Below are positions 24,204 to 36,559 of a stretch of 64,000 bases of DNA, piece after piece. Position 1 is the first letter of the stretch. Every line of letters starts with the position of its first letter. Source of the stretch: Anaspis maculata (Eukaryota; Arthropoda; Insecta; Coleoptera; Scraptiidae); contig OX421965.1 in assembly GCA_949128115.1 (NCBI GenBank), positions 52,505,257-52,569,256 of the forward strand. Reading direction: 5' to 3'. A model generated the notes under the pieces. That model had not been told where the DNA came from, searched no databases, and worked only from the letters and a program-made list of their open reading frames with translations. The position numbers and the translations under genes were made by a program.

Positions 24204-27171
24204 AGGTTCGAAAGCTCGTCTGAAACACGGACCAACACCCTCGTTATGATATCCGACCTCGACCCGATCCCGCTACGGGCTGTGCGGTGTTGGGAGCGCC
24301 ACTGACTTGCTGACATCCATCGCTGTATTAGTTTCATTTCTGTTGCAAGTTATTCACTTGCATGAAATGAATATTAATGCCGGAATTCATTAAACACTGT
24401 GTTAAATTTGAATACCCACCGCTAGTGAGATTTGTGGCCAAAGCGATAAAAACGTAATAAATTATACGGTCCTGATGGAAATCCGCCGTATAATAATGAA
24501 ACTTGTGTCACCACCACCGTCGGAACGTAGCTAAACTGGCACCCGGTTGGCCACGGACTTTCGGATTCACACCCTGCCATGCCGCACGCATTTTCAAGCA
24601 ATGTGAAGTGTAGAGTATAGGGTAGATGGGCTCGGAAACGATCCGGCTATTGGAGTCAGTAATAATAGTTAGGTATATCATTCATAGAGGCTAGAAATGC
24701 TTTATTTTCACTAAGGGCAGGAATAGTTGCGCTGCACAGCTATCGTCCGCAAGAAGCATTCTCGGCGAGGTATGTACTCATACCATTGTATTCGCGATTT
24801 TTCTTATCAGTTTTAAAGAATAATTCATAATAGGACTACTATGAGAACCTCGATGAGAACTGAGTTTTCAATGAGTTGCATGAGTCACTTCCACCATGTT
24901 GGCTGTGCAGTAAATTATGTTGCCATGACAACTGATAATTGAAATTCCTTCCACGTCAATAACTGTCAGCGCCATCTTCATCGAATTGTATGGAATTTTG
25001 GATAGGTTTCCCTGAATCTCAACCTAGAATCAGTTGCTGCGGGTCACCACCAATAAAGTTGTCAAGGAAGACGGAAGTTAGTGGCCGAAGGCCAAACCAA
25101 AGCAATCAGGGCTATGCTGTATCTCGTACCGTGCATGTTGATGCAGATGCACACGAACAGAGAGGAAGTAATCGGGGATTCATAGATACAGACAAAGATA
25201 TCATGCACATAACATGCGCATTACGAGGTACAGAATAGACATGAGTGTTACTGTTGAAAATACTCTTCAAAAATGTCACACGTACAGTCGTGAGCATCGG
25301 ATTTCGTACACCTGTCTTCCTGTTTATGCTTCTATGCTGTGTCATAGCAACTCAGATTGAAGTTAACTCGCTCTTAAAGCTCTTGGTGGAGCCTGCAGTG
25401 AATCGTTATCCATGCTTTATTGCCACTCCGAAAACATAATAAGAAAGTTATCCATCATAAATGACTTCGTCCGATGATAGATCATCTTTCGACATCAATG
25501 ACAGATGTACGAAATTTGGTGCGTTCAATTGTACCAGAATCTAAGACAATGAACAACAATAAATTGATCTAAATGAAAATCCTTGATTTGGTGTACTATA
25601 GACAATAGACATAGATCTCCTCTCTAGTTAACACACCCAAAGTCTAGGATAGTGGCAGACGGTCCACAAGGAGAGAAAGTGGGGATCGGGGATACCACCC
25701 ACTCTCAATATTTTTGAGGGACATCATAGAATGAAAAACCAAAGTGTCTAGGTTTCTCACAGACCTTGGATTGAATTTGAGAGCAGTCAAAACGGAGGTC
25801 TGGGAAAAAAAATTTTTTCAAAACTTGCTCACTTCGCAATTTTGAAGCTGGATTTGGATTCATAAATTAAAATTCAGTAAGAAACGACAGCTATCAAGTC
25901 TATACATATAAATTTCATGTAAGTAGAAAATAGGAACTGGCAACACGGCAAAGTGTAAAGGAAAAACAGCAGCGTAGTCTGGGAGACTAACGAAGTCAGG
26001 AAGCGTTTCTATTTTTTCCCCACCATAATGATTAATGATTGTATTTATTCGATTTCTAGTTTATTCATCTGGCGATCTGGATAGTTCACCGAGCTCGATG
26101 CATACGTAATTTCAGTTTTCAAATAATCCTACAGCCATAGTGGTGTCAGAAGTGCGAGATTCGAGCTAACAACTCGTACTAGATCTCTAAAATCTAGTGA
26201 GAATTTGATTAAAGAAATTCAAAAGCAACACAGCCGAATTAACCGATTCTCTATGCTTTGAACAACATCGGTCACATTTATGGCCATTTTACCAAAAAAA
26301 AAACGAACAGGTTTATCAATAGTGATATATAACAAGTGCTTAGTGTTTTTTTAGTTGAATAGTTTTAGCTCAGAAACAACTGGTAATTCGAGGAATTTTG
26401 ATCAAGATATTCGGGTCTACTTTTCGAGTGATTTGAGAGATTTGAGGAACTTAGAACATTTCACTCGTATAAGACACAAATCATGAGTTGAATTTATTGT
26501 TGATTATCGCCCATAGGTATATACATAGAATACTAGTGGGAATGGTAATTTCAATGTATCATTGTAGGTATAGTAGAATATGTATAGGTGTTATTACTTG
26601 TTTTTACCGTATCATCATTAAACTGAGTCACGTGGGGTCTCATTCGCTTGTTCTGATTGGCTGGATTGGGTATGTGGGCGATAATCACTCCATGGTAAAC
26701 AGTTTCTCCTCTTGAATGATCTCTTCAAATCTTAGCATTTACAGCTCCCATCACAAGCAGTTGTGATAGATTACGTGCAACTGAAGTCGACTACGTTTCA
26801 AAGTCAACGTTATACCTACCTGACCGTCAGTTAGACAAAGAAGCAGCGATCAACGCTGATTGGAGATTAACTGAACTTTTTTCCGTTAAATGCTAGGCGA
26901 TTAACCACAAAAAATTTCCTAAAATCTGTACTAGACCCATCATCTTTTCATTATCATTATTGACAGATAAACCGGCATTTCCATTGATCAGTAAACTACA
27001 AATCAAATCATCGAACAAACACAAATCGCGGATCAACTAATCTCGTATTATCTTCTTTGTGGAACCTAGGGTGAGTGATTGTTCGGAGCTCGCATCTCAA
27101 ATCTTAACAATGCAACATTTTGATCATTCCATGATTTTTGATCAAGACAATTCGGAGTTATGTTGACATTG
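24204..27171. other. unassigned DNA
   Basis: No recognised gene. About 25,119-25,231 shows weak inverted ends (gtatctcgtaccgtgcatgt against atgcgcattacgaggtac), which may be a decayed MITE. Confidence 0.3.
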
Positions 27172-27177
27172 TTTGTT

Positions 27178-27726
27178 ATACAGGGTGTTTCAGCGGTGGC
27201 AGCAAATGAACCTTGGGCAGATCTCATCAAATTATGATGAAAACTTATACGCCATTTTGCAAAATTCGACCAGATACATCTCTTCAAATTTCAGATTTTT
27301 GGATTTTAGAATTTTACAACTCAGGAACGATTCTACAAAATTGGCTTTGATTCAGCACAAGCCAGTTTGAAGCCAGTTTGTCGATATTATTTATCAACCA
27401 GTCAAATTTTAAAAGTATCCAACCAGTGGCGCAGAAACTATGGGGGGGGGTCACTTTCAGCCAACTTTTCTTGGGATGCTTCTAAATTATTGATGACTTT
27501 CATGACTCCGATGTCATTGGTTGGAGTCCTTTACAACTTGGCAAGTAGGTAGATGATTTTGATGAACCAGCATTTGCTAAATTCAAGAATTTTGAAGGGC
27601 TGTATCTTTGTCATGAGCCCGAACTTTGCAAAATGGTGTATAAGTTTACGTCATATGAATATTTTGACGAGCTCTACTCCACTTGAATTTTTTGCTACCA
27701 TCGGTGGCTCGCAAGGACACTCCACT
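27178..27726. mobile_element. degenerate palindromic element, TACAGGGTG-type start
   Basis: The left end tacagggtgtttcagcggtg belongs to the same terminus class as 11,994 and 27,951. The arm aacttatacgccattttgca is complementary to tgcaaaatggtgtataagtt near 27,626-27,645. Outer blocks (ggtggcagcaaatg against taccatcggtggc) are more diverged. The loop around 27,424 carries CAGTGGCGCAGAAAC and a G run, which may be a further insertion. Confidence 0.5.
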
Positions 27727-27950
27727 ATCACTTTTATACAAAACAATAATACAATGCAATACTTGCAAGAACTCTTCAGTCAACTACTTAGATAAAGACA
27801 GTCACCTGATGCGGTTGCGCCAAGCTCTCCTCAGTTTTACCATTCATAATTGATTACCTACGCAATTAATGTCATTCCGCACTTATTGTGTTGAATTTTG
27901 AACAACTGAGGGTAAGTAGTTCTACATTATTATTGGAGCATTTGAAAATA

Positions 27951-28835
27951 CAGGGTGTTCCGAAATTAGACCACAATAGTTGACCAGCTATTCTACGTCA
28001 AAAAAATAGGAACAAGAGTTTTTGCAAATACCGGGTGTTTATAAATGTCTGTGATCGCGGCAGGCTTTGGTCAGGCCAAAAGTTGCGGTGAAAGGCACAA
28101 TTTGAAAGAGTGATAGGAGATTCCAAAGGCGATATGATAACAGACATTTATAAACACCCGGTATCTTCGGAACTTGTCAAGATTAAACAATGAAATTATA
28201 TTCGACCACTACATGTTCCAAGCTTGAGGTACTGTGGAAAAGATTCCCATATTTTATCAGAGACGTCCGACAAAGGGGAAACGGTGGATGAATTTAGCCC
28301 CATTTTTTTTTGCTCATGACGTTTTCTGAATTTTAATAAGAAAATTTGGAGAGTCAGAATTTTTCATGGAGAAAATGTCCTGTATTATTTTGATTGGGCG
28401 CACCGTTCTTGAGATAAATCACTTTGAAAAATAATTTACCTGAAATTCTCCTAAAATTTCCAAATCAGTTTCAATAAAGGTTATTTGAAAATGCTCCCTA
28501 GGGGACCTAAGAGCGCATTTTATCTTGGCAACTCACCCTTCCAAAGAACTCTAGGAGCATTTTCAACCCATCTTCATCGGAACCTTTTTCCTTTTTTTTT
28601 TGTTCAAGATAACACAGTTGGTATTATTGCTGGTGTCTATCTCCCACAATTCCAGAATGATCTTAAAAATGTAGCCTTCAGGTTTTGCAGTAATAACTTT
28701 ATCCGTTGTTGACCGATTTTGGAAAATGAGGGCTTTTGTTGAAGTTGAAGCCCCCAACAAGAGAAGTTGAAGTCTTCTTATTTTCAGACGTAGAATGGGC
28801 TGGTCAATTATCACGGTCTAATTTCTGGGACCCTG
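27951..28835. mobile_element. TA-flanked TIR element (885 bp)
   Basis: The left end CAGGGTGTTCCGAAATTAGA pairs with the right end tctaatttctgggaccctg, with TA on both sides (27,949-27,950; 28,836-28,837). The inverted similarity extends about 40 bp to gaccagc/gctggtc. It has no transposase and contains the smaller element at 28,031-28,161. Confidence 0.75.
28031..28161. mobile_element. 131-bp MITE with perfect inverted ends
   Basis: CCGGGTGTTTATAAATGTCT at the left is exactly complementary to the right end, and the perfect match runs 22 bp, or 24 with the flanking TA. TA flanks both sides (28,029-28,030; 28,162-28,163). It is nested inside 27,951-28,835, and the perfect ends suggest it is young. 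The CCGGGTG start matches the 1.08-kb palindrome at 7,981. Confidence 0.85.
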
Positions 28836-28837
28836 TA

Positions 28838-29821
28838 TTAAGCCCATGGAAACCACAGTGGTGTAAGTCACGATTTTGAGTTTTTCGATTTTTGACATAT
28901 TCAGAATCTCCTTTTCTTGCTCTATTTTTGAGGCTGAGAATGAAAAAAACGCAGCACTTTTTGCAAAAAAATTACACGCCTCCGCTTCTCTGCCTCGCTG
29001 TACATTCAAATGGGATCTTCTAACTTCTCAGGGCCATATTTCAAAATGATGTTTTATGACTTACACCATGCTGGTTTTGAACGGCTCAATAAATGACCAC
29101 TTAATTGACAACTTAATTGATTTTTCTATCCAACTGACAATCCATTTTCAGAGATAATTCTCCAGTCCTCTTTTATTTTCATTTGTATTCTGACGACCGA
29201 GCTGACGACACTGAATTCAATGTCCAAATAGTAAAGGGATATAGAATAACGCGTATGCCACGTTATACACTATGGGTTGGTGATGTCGCTTTGGGAAATT
29301 CTCCATTTGAAGGGTTATTTCAAAATCTCGTTTCACATTTTATATCCGGTGCAAATTGACATCCAGTGGGTATTTTATTGAATGCAGCATAATACAGTTC
29401 GTTTTGATGGCATCGATTATTGATTGAAAAAGTCTATTTCCCCTCAAAAGAGATGCTTTCTTTGAAGTTTGACTCCGGCGTAGCACTCGTTACGATGACG
29501 TTAGTATAGTACCGTGCACTGCGAAAGCTATCTCTCCGTTTCATATATAAACTAGAGAGATGGTTGTGCCGGTTTCTTTTCTCCAAAGTCGGCCTCGCCT
29601 AAACTTCAGTGGATTTGTGAGTCGCAACCACTCTGCAGAAAATGCCGTATAGTGTGCCCTATATGTATGTATGTGTTTAAAAGAAGAATGCGCCCGCGCT
29701 AAAACAAAACGATGCCTATTAGGGGGTATGCTTTCTCAATCACATGCAACAAAACAACGTCGCTTTGTTTCCGCTTCCGTTTCTAACGTGTCACATTGAT
29801 TTTTTCTCTTCTCCGTTTCAG
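28838..29821. other. DNA just upstream of the first CARP exon seen
   Basis: No coding region recognised. tatataaa at 29,544-29,551 followed by a leader-like stretch to about 29,640 looks like a TATA promoter 270 bp before the exon. However, no donor in the right phase links it to the exon, so it may be chance. ctcttctccgtttcag at 29,806-29,821 is a good splice acceptor for the exon at 29,822. Confidence 0.3.
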
Positions 29822-29958
29822 GTCCAGCCTATTGGGGCCTCATGAACCCCCAGTGGAATATGTGCACGAAGGGGAGGCGACAGTCGCCCATCAACGTGGA
29901 TCCGGAGAAGCTGCTCTTCGATCCGTACTTGAGGCACATCCATTTAGATAAACACAAA
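29822..29958 (+). CDS. CA10-like: carbonic anhydrase-related protein X/XI-like, exon A
   Basis: This internal exon encodes (G)PAYWGLMNPQWNMC then KGRRQSPINVDPEKLLFDP and ends at DKHK. YWGL and RQSPI are the N-terminal landmarks of alpha-carbonic anhydrases. The form here (KGRRQSP, LLFDP) fits the secreted CARP X/XI subfamily, which lacks CO2 hydration activity. It is entered in phase 1 after a polypyrimidine-AG acceptor at 29,821 and ends on a complete codon before gtaagc. The upstream exon, expected to carry the signal peptide, was not found in the window. In animals this subfamily is mainly neuronal, and vertebrate members bind neurexin; any role here is inferred by homology. Confidence 0.93.
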
Positions 29959-31250
29959 GTAAGCATCAGAAAGAGCCTGAGAGACCTAATTTGAATTTAA
30001 AAGGACGCGTCGATTTTAATTTAAAAAGTGGCGCGCGTCTTTTCGTAATTAAGCTTACTGCGATGCCTCCGTCCCCGAGGTCCCCCGTCCGTGCCTCGTC
30101 CCCGTTTCTGTTATGCTTCTTCTCTAAAGGAAGTACAGAAGTAAATCCCCGACCGAGTCCCTGGATGACTGATTGTTTTTTCGACCAATGATTTTTTGTT
30201 GATGCACATTTCAGCAAGAGGAGGGCTTTGAATAGCAATGTCAGTTAACTTGCGAATAACGTGGGGGCAAAAACAAGATGTGATTTAAACTGTATATAAT
30301 GGTTTTGATCATTAGCGGTGTCCCGCAACGCGCATACCCCCTGATTGAATGATAGATGACCCGGGTCTGTGGGGGTCTGCGCGCCGCCTCCTGCCGGCGG
30401 CGTGCTTTGTGGTGCCCACGGTTTTTGTTGTCGTCCCGCAAAGAAAATTACCGGACTGCAGGCCAAAGAGAGTTCACAAGAATTTATCTTTGCTTTTCAG
30501 TGATTTCATTCCAGACGTACCTAGTCAACTCACACGGGAGGTTGCAAATTTTGCAAACTGAAGCGAAGTTACATACCTACCTGCACGTCTTTTAGGTTGA
30601 GTTCTAAGAGCAGAAATGTTCTTTTGCATTCAATCTTGCATCTAATCTCTCGTCTAAAGGTCAGCTTCTTGTTGACAAAGATCAATTGCTTTGATAGGCA
30701 CATTCACCTAAGTTTAACTGAATGCGTGAAGCTAGCTATATGGGATAGAGATTTTGAATTTTCACGAGAGTAGATCGGAATTATCTGCAAGTTTCAGAAA
30801 AACAATCTGTTTTGTAGTATAGGCTTGCTTATGGTATCCCGTGTGGAATTTCAAGACAGAGCAAGTGTTCGATGTCAAATTGTTCCCGTTGTGACGAGAT
30901 CTATTTGAATTCAATTTTTATCTGAGCATCAAAGAAACACATTGTATTTGTGACGTCCCCAGGTGACAAAATATCAAATTGTACCTTTTCATCTTCGAAA
31001 TTCTTTAATTATTTCAACAATGAAGTTTTTACAGCAAAAATTAGTTTTTTCAAGATGATTTTCTGAGACGGTCCAATATTTTTCTCAATGGTTATTAGCT
31101 TAGCGGCTGATATAATGGCGTAACTTATGAGCACGTATGGTAACTTTCATGATTCTACCTCTAAACAAGCTAACATTTTTCATCTCTCAAGCACTTTTTT
31201 CTCCAGCTCCCGCTGCTCGTTCTCAGCGCCCACCATCGCGATTTTTGTTC
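29959..31250. other. CARP intron DNA, first part
   Basis: Intron starting gtaagc. It holds a CpG-rich patch at about 30,350-30,440 with overlapping short frames and no recognisable product. Confidence 0.6.
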
Positions 31251-31258
31251 GTTATGAT

Positions 31259-31777
31259 TAGAGAGCGGATTTATATGCAGTAAAAAAGTCCAAAATATGC
31301 AGTTTATATGCGCTTAAAAAGTATCAAAATATGCGGTAAAAATGTTCAAATAGAGCAATATATGCGAGTGAATATGTGATATATGAGCTGTAAGAAAAGT
31401 GAAAAATACAACATTTACATGTAAAACCAAGCAACCAACTTTGACCATCAAAGTGAAAAAATAAAATTTTCTTTGAAAATTTCAAATTATTCTTTCCTTG
31501 AAATCAAAATATCGTGATTTTTTCGCACATATAGATAAAATGGCCAAAATACTGACAAATATTCTGTTATGTGCAAAAATATGGACTAAATATGCGGCTA
31601 TATGCGATTATATATGGACTAGCAATTTGTATTAGGTAAAAAGTCAAAATAATAAATTATATGCGAAATAAAACTTGGTATTTAGGTTCCTTATAGATGG
31701 AAACGTCAAGCTGCAAGTCGACAGCTGCATCCAACTTAGCGAATAGAACATGTGAAAAATTATAAATCCGCTCTCTA
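31259..31777. mobile_element. hAT-type MITE with perfect 8-bp duplication
   Basis: The ends are TAGAGAGCGGATTTATA and its exact complement, flanked by the identical octamer gttatgat (31,251-31,258 and 31,778-31,785). The interior repeats short motifs such as atatgcag, tatatgcg and atatgcggc at least eight times, like the subterminal transposase-binding arrays of hAT elements. No transposase is present. It sits next to the giant palindrome at 31,797. Confidence 0.88.
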
Positions 31778-31796
31778 GTTATGATCTTGAGAACTG

Positions 31797-34700
31797 GACA
31801 GGGAGCTGGTGCCTCAAAACTCACGTCATAAGGTACAATATTTTAACCCTGTAGGCCTAATGTGCGTTGATAAGTTTGTTGAAAATTGCTTTGTGTTACA
31901 TGTCAGACCGGGGGCTTTTGGCTGATATGAGCTTGTCCGTTTTCGAAAAAATGGTCAAAAATTTACGTCATAAGGTACATGAATAAAACTAACGGGATTT
32001 TGTGTGGAAACATCCCCTTGTCAAAAATCTGGTCGTAAGACAAAATTTTTGAGGACTCTCGGTCCATAAGACAAGTTTGAAATTCTCAAAAAAGAACCAA
32101 AATTCATCAGTTTTTTTCCACAGACGTTTTGTTGACTGCGAAATCGATTTCCGTGCTAAAATACAGGGTGAACGATTTTAGGAAAAATTTTAAATATGTA
32201 CCATTAAAAATGTTTGTGAACAGATTCGAAATCTACGTAAAAAATTATGTAAGAATCGTTTTTCATTCTTAAAATTATGTCAAAGGAGAAGTCTCTAGGA
32301 GGAGGTGAATTTTGGCCCTTCTTGAAAATTTCAAACTTGTCTTATGGACCGAGAGCCCCCAAAAATTTTGTCTTGTGACCCGATTTTTGAATAATGGGAT
32401 GTTCCCACACAAAAGCCCGTTGGTTTCATTCATGTACCTTATGACGTAAATTATTGCCATTTTTCGAAAATTGACAAACCTATACCAGCCTAAACCTCCT
32501 GGTCTGACATGTAGGGCAAAAACAATTTCAACAACTTTATCAACGCACATTAGACCTACACAGTTAAAATCATGTACCTTATGACGGGGTGCTACGATTA
32601 TGAATACCGCGAATGAATTGGACGGGATGTCCTTGGGCACGATAACTACTCATACCAAGGTGATTACTTTTCTCCAAGAATGCGTCATTATTTCCCACTC
32701 AGAAAAAAAGATGGCGACGATTTTCGACAGGACCTGAATTTTTGTAAAACATAAGCATGTGGGATATGTTTTCCTACTGATTTTGACCTCCTGAACACGA
32801 ATATCGAGTTTATTTTCATATTAGAAATCAAATCGACCTCATATTTCACATCTGAAAACCGCAAAAATAGCGGACTCTCGCTTATTTTCGAATTGAAAAT
32901 TTTGTGTGCCATTCACAACGATTTCCAGTCTTGAGCTCGTTAAAGAGATCTCAGGGAACAAGTTAACAATGTAAGTTCTGCAAAATAACTCTACAAACAT
33001 CGCCAGGGTGCGCCCCAAAACATACAAAATATGGTCTCTGGGAGCACATTTTTCTGCGGCTGATTCAAGGACTGTAAGTGTGAAATGGAGAATGTTTTGT
33101 AATATATTTTACTGTTTTATATAGTAAACTTACATATACTAAGCATTTATCAACATACAATGACAATTGCAGATAAAAAGCCGACAAAATATATTTTCAT
33201 GATTTGTTGATAACTTTTTTTTCAATAATACTAAAAAACGTAGCTTTGATTTTGATGATGTTTTTCGTCAAGGTAAATACATCAAGAGACCTTTTTCATC
33301 TGAAACAACCACCTCAGCTTCGGTATAGCGACTCATAATCAAAACATTTTCGTCAGACTTGCGGTTGCCAAACATCAGAAAAGCGTCTTATGATTTCAAA
33401 GTTTTGTCTTTACACTTGTTCTGAAATGCAACATACGGCTGATGGTGATCTTTGGTTCAAAGTTCTTTACGAGTATTTCTATCTAGCCCATAAACTCATT
33501 CAGGTGTCTAGAAATTTTCGGACTGGATATGCACCAACGGCGAAGGGCAGTAGGATCTTCAGTGCTATTACCAATTTGAAATTTGTTGTCTTGTGTGTAT
33601 TGGAATTTGCGAGAATGAAAGTATAGTGTTATCATTGAAGGCGCAAAAATACCTAGGACGTGAACAGGCATAGAAAACGGACGTGGAAAACATATGAAAA
33701 AGTGATCAGGTATAGGCACCAAGACCTTTTCAACATTACAACTCTTTTTTTGCAACTATAGTACCTATGATACATAGTGTATGTCTTCATGCTCTTTGGT
33801 TTGTCCACGTCCTAGACGCTTTCGAGCCTTCATTGATAGCTCAGTACTTCCATTCTCGCAAAATTCTGATACACACAAGACAACAAATTTTAAGTTGGTG
33901 TCATAGAAATACAAATAACACTGAAGATCCTACTGACATTTGTCGTTGATGGTGGTCCAGAAGTTTCTAGACACCTGAATGAGTTCACGGGCGAGACAGA
34001 AAACTTCAAGCCAAATCTTAACTATCAGCCGTATGTTGCATTCCAGAACAAGTTCAAAGAAGGACTTTGAAATTATTAAATAGCGCTTTTCTGATGTTTG
34101 GCAATCGCGGATCTGACAAAAATGTTTTATATTATATGAAACTTTGAGCTAGGGTGGTTGTTCCAGGTGAGGAAGGTCTCTTGATGTAGATGAAGAACGT
34201 GTTGATGAAAATTTGTTTCCAGATATTTTGTTTCAAATTGCCATGGTATGTTGATAGATGCTTGGTTTGTGTTAGCTTATATATTAAACAGTAAAACATA
34301 TTGCACAACATTCTTCCTTTCACACTCACATTCCTCAACCAGCCGTAGCAAAGTGTGCTCCCAGCGCCCATTTTTGGTATGATTTGAGGCGCACCCTGGC
34401 GATGTTTGAAGAGTTATTTTGCAGAACTTACACTGTTAACTTGTTCTGTGGGATCAATACAGCCAGCTCAAGGCTGGAAATTGGCGTTGATGGAACATAA
34501 AATTTTCAGTTCGAAAATTAGCGAGAGTCTGCTATCTTTGCGGTTCTCAAATGTGAAATATGAGATCAAGTTGATTCCCAATGTAAAATAAACTCCATAT
34601 TCGTATTCAGGAGGTCAAAATTAGTGAGAAAACATGTGCCACACGCATATGTTTTATGAAAAATCAGCACCTACAAAAATCGTCGCCATCTTTTTCTCTG

Positions 34701-34866
34701 AGTGGGAAATGTTGACGCATCCTTGATGGCGAAAATAATCACTTTGGTATAAGTAGTCATCATACCAAAGGGCATCCCGTCTAATTCATTTGCGGTATTT
34801 TGTCATTTCATGTCGCGTACCACACCGACTAGACGTAAGTTTTGAGGCACCAGCTCCCTGTCCAAA
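31797..34866. mobile_element. giant palindrome (about 3.07 kb) with nested insert
   Basis: The outer ends ggacagggagctggtgcctc (31,798) and its complement near 34,846-34,865 begin two arms. They remain complementary through gaattggacgggatg, gtcgccat/atggcgac, gacctcctgaacacgaatat (32,787), cgccagggtgcgcc and the 33,390-33,640 region against 33,810-34,110. The centre is near 33,700-33,780. The arms are diverged by roughly 15 to 20 percent by eye, so the structure is old. The left arm is interrupted by a separate palindrome at 31,825-32,585. No known protein is encoded. A related fragment (gacctcctgaacacgaatat) occurs at about 44,850, so the family is dispersed. Confidence 0.75.
31825..32585. 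mobile_element. palindromic element (761 bp) nested in the left arm
   Basis: The ends gtcataaggtaca and its complement bracket arms of about 300 bp, with shared blocks cggtccataagacaagtttg and caaacttgtcttatggaccg. The opposite arm of the giant palindrome lacks this segment: cctcaaaacttacgtctagt runs straight on, so the insertion is polymorphic between arms. The subterminal motif acgtcataaggtacatga recurs inside at about 31,962 and, inverted, at 32,432. tacagggtgaacg at 32,162 in the loop resembles another TACAGGGTG terminus. Confidence 0.75.
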
Positions 34867-35281
34867 CAGTTTGACACTGAGCAGTAACACTTTCAAATTG
34901 CACACGGGACACGGGCCTCGCACAATGAGAAAGTTCACCAGTAGCAATAGGGGCCTACTCCACCCCAATGCAAAAAAATTGAAACTCCTGATGCCCCTTC
35001 CAATGAATAGGCACGGGTTAGAACGTGTTGCTATAGCCCGACGCTATTCAAAGTATAGATATTTAACTCATACTTGAGCAGCAATAATAAAGCTCTCATA
35101 TCCCGAGAGATACCTATCCGGCGAGTATTTTAATGAGACAAAAACTCCTTCATTGAAAAAATACAAGTTGAAACCTTTTCCACGTGCGCGCGTCCCACAT
35201 TTCCCTACAAAAAAGCTCTCCATTCACGACCTTTCTGAAATGCCTATCCTTGCGGACAATTAAATTGAATTATTCCCGTAG
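34867..35281. other. CARP intron DNA, last part before exon B
   Basis: No gene recognised. The intron ends with attattcccgtag, an acceptor with a short pyrimidine tract. Confidence 0.5.
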
Positions 35282-35473
35282 GTTAGCGGTACGCTGCACA
35301 ACACGGGACAATCGCTGATGTTCAGGATAGAAAAGGATACCAAGAACCACGTGAATATCTCGGGCGGTCCCCTGGCGTACCGGTATCAGTTTGAGGAAAT
35401 TTATATACACTATGGGGTCGAAAATCAACAAGGATCCGAACACCACATTCACGGATATTCGTTTCCTGCTGAG
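35282..35473 (+). CDS. CA10-like: carbonic anhydrase-related protein X/XI-like, exon B
   Basis: Sixty-four codons, phase 0 at both ends, flanked by AG and gtaagt. It covers VSGTLHNTGQSL, then GGPLAYRYQFEEIYIHYG and GSEHHIHGYSFPAE. In active alpha-carbonic anhydrases the FHFHWG strand supplies two zinc ligands; here the aligned strand is IYIHYG, so the first ligand is Tyr and only the second His remains. SEHHI begins the family signature that continues in exon C. These changes are the hallmark of the acatalytic CARP branch. The intron before it is 5.3 kb, and the one after is 21.8 kb and packed with mobile DNA. Confidence 0.95.
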
Positions 35474-36559
35474 GTAAGTTTGTACAAAATATTCAAATTA
35501 TTTGCCACCGCGCGCCCGCCAGGCAGCCAAGCCGAACCCCGTTCCCAGATGGATCGCTTAATCATGTGACAAAAGAGGAAATTATCTATTTACAACACTT
35601 CTGAGCGTAGTTTTGGAAACAAGCCGCCCCTCGTTTCCTCTCCACGGGTTTCGGGCATAGGCAGTATTGAAGTGGGGAATTGACGTTCACTGAATTATTG
35701 GCTTCGTGTCTATGCATGGAAAACTTTTTATCGTTTTCATGAAGTATTGACGGCAAATTCTGGCGAGTATATTAAAAAACTAGTGTTACAATGACCACAA
35801 TTATTGTATTAGTATCACAGAAAGCAATTCTTACACGGATTTTCATACTACCTACTTAGCCTTTTTTGCCTAAAATCACCTATAGAAAATAGAAAAGGGA
35901 AAATACTGTTACGAGTTGCGAGACTTTCGTGCAATTCCAATAGATTCGAGAGCAAACGCGTTGATTCTAGATCGTTCGCAGAAGCTGGAGATCTCAATAA
36001 GCGAGTGGGACACATCTGCACAATTGGTGGCGGTGCCTACTTTTCGAAGCATGGCGGTAGCACGCGAATCTGATGAACGTTTCGAGAGCCGTCGCTGAAC
36101 TGTTGGCGGCGGTCAATATGGAATATGCCGGAGAACTAAATCAGAGTGAAATGTTTCCGAAAGTAACACTCTTGAAAGTTTGGTCTTGAATATGTTATAG
36201 TACTAAATTTAAAGCAGCAGCAATGGCCCGTCACCCTAAATAATTGACCAAGTCCCCGTTCTCGTCATGTTCGTTGGTCCCCCCCTCCTGCAAGAATTCC
36301 AGAACTCCACAGAAACACATCACGGCGGACGAGAGAGAGAGAGATATACCTTCTGTACGACTTTCACATACATATAAAAAAAATTCAAACTACAAAAATG
36401 ATATTTGGTGTCGCAAAATTCACAAGGCCCTTTCATTCTTGCTTGCGCAGTTTCAATGAGCATCAACAAAATGAAATGCAGTCCGCTGTTCCGGTTATTA
36501 AAAATGAGGCATGAGAGGCACTTAGTGACATGAATATAAATCAAGTCGGAACCGCCAGA
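35474..36559. other. CARP intron DNA
   Basis: Intron starting gtaagt. No gene recognised; a short GA repeat lies at about 36,331-36,343. Confidence 0.5.

Noticed and set aside
29544..29650. TATA promoter and first exon for CARP
   Set aside because: A TATA-like box and leader-like text are present, but no splice donor gives the phase required by the exon at 29,822. Kept only as a weak note.
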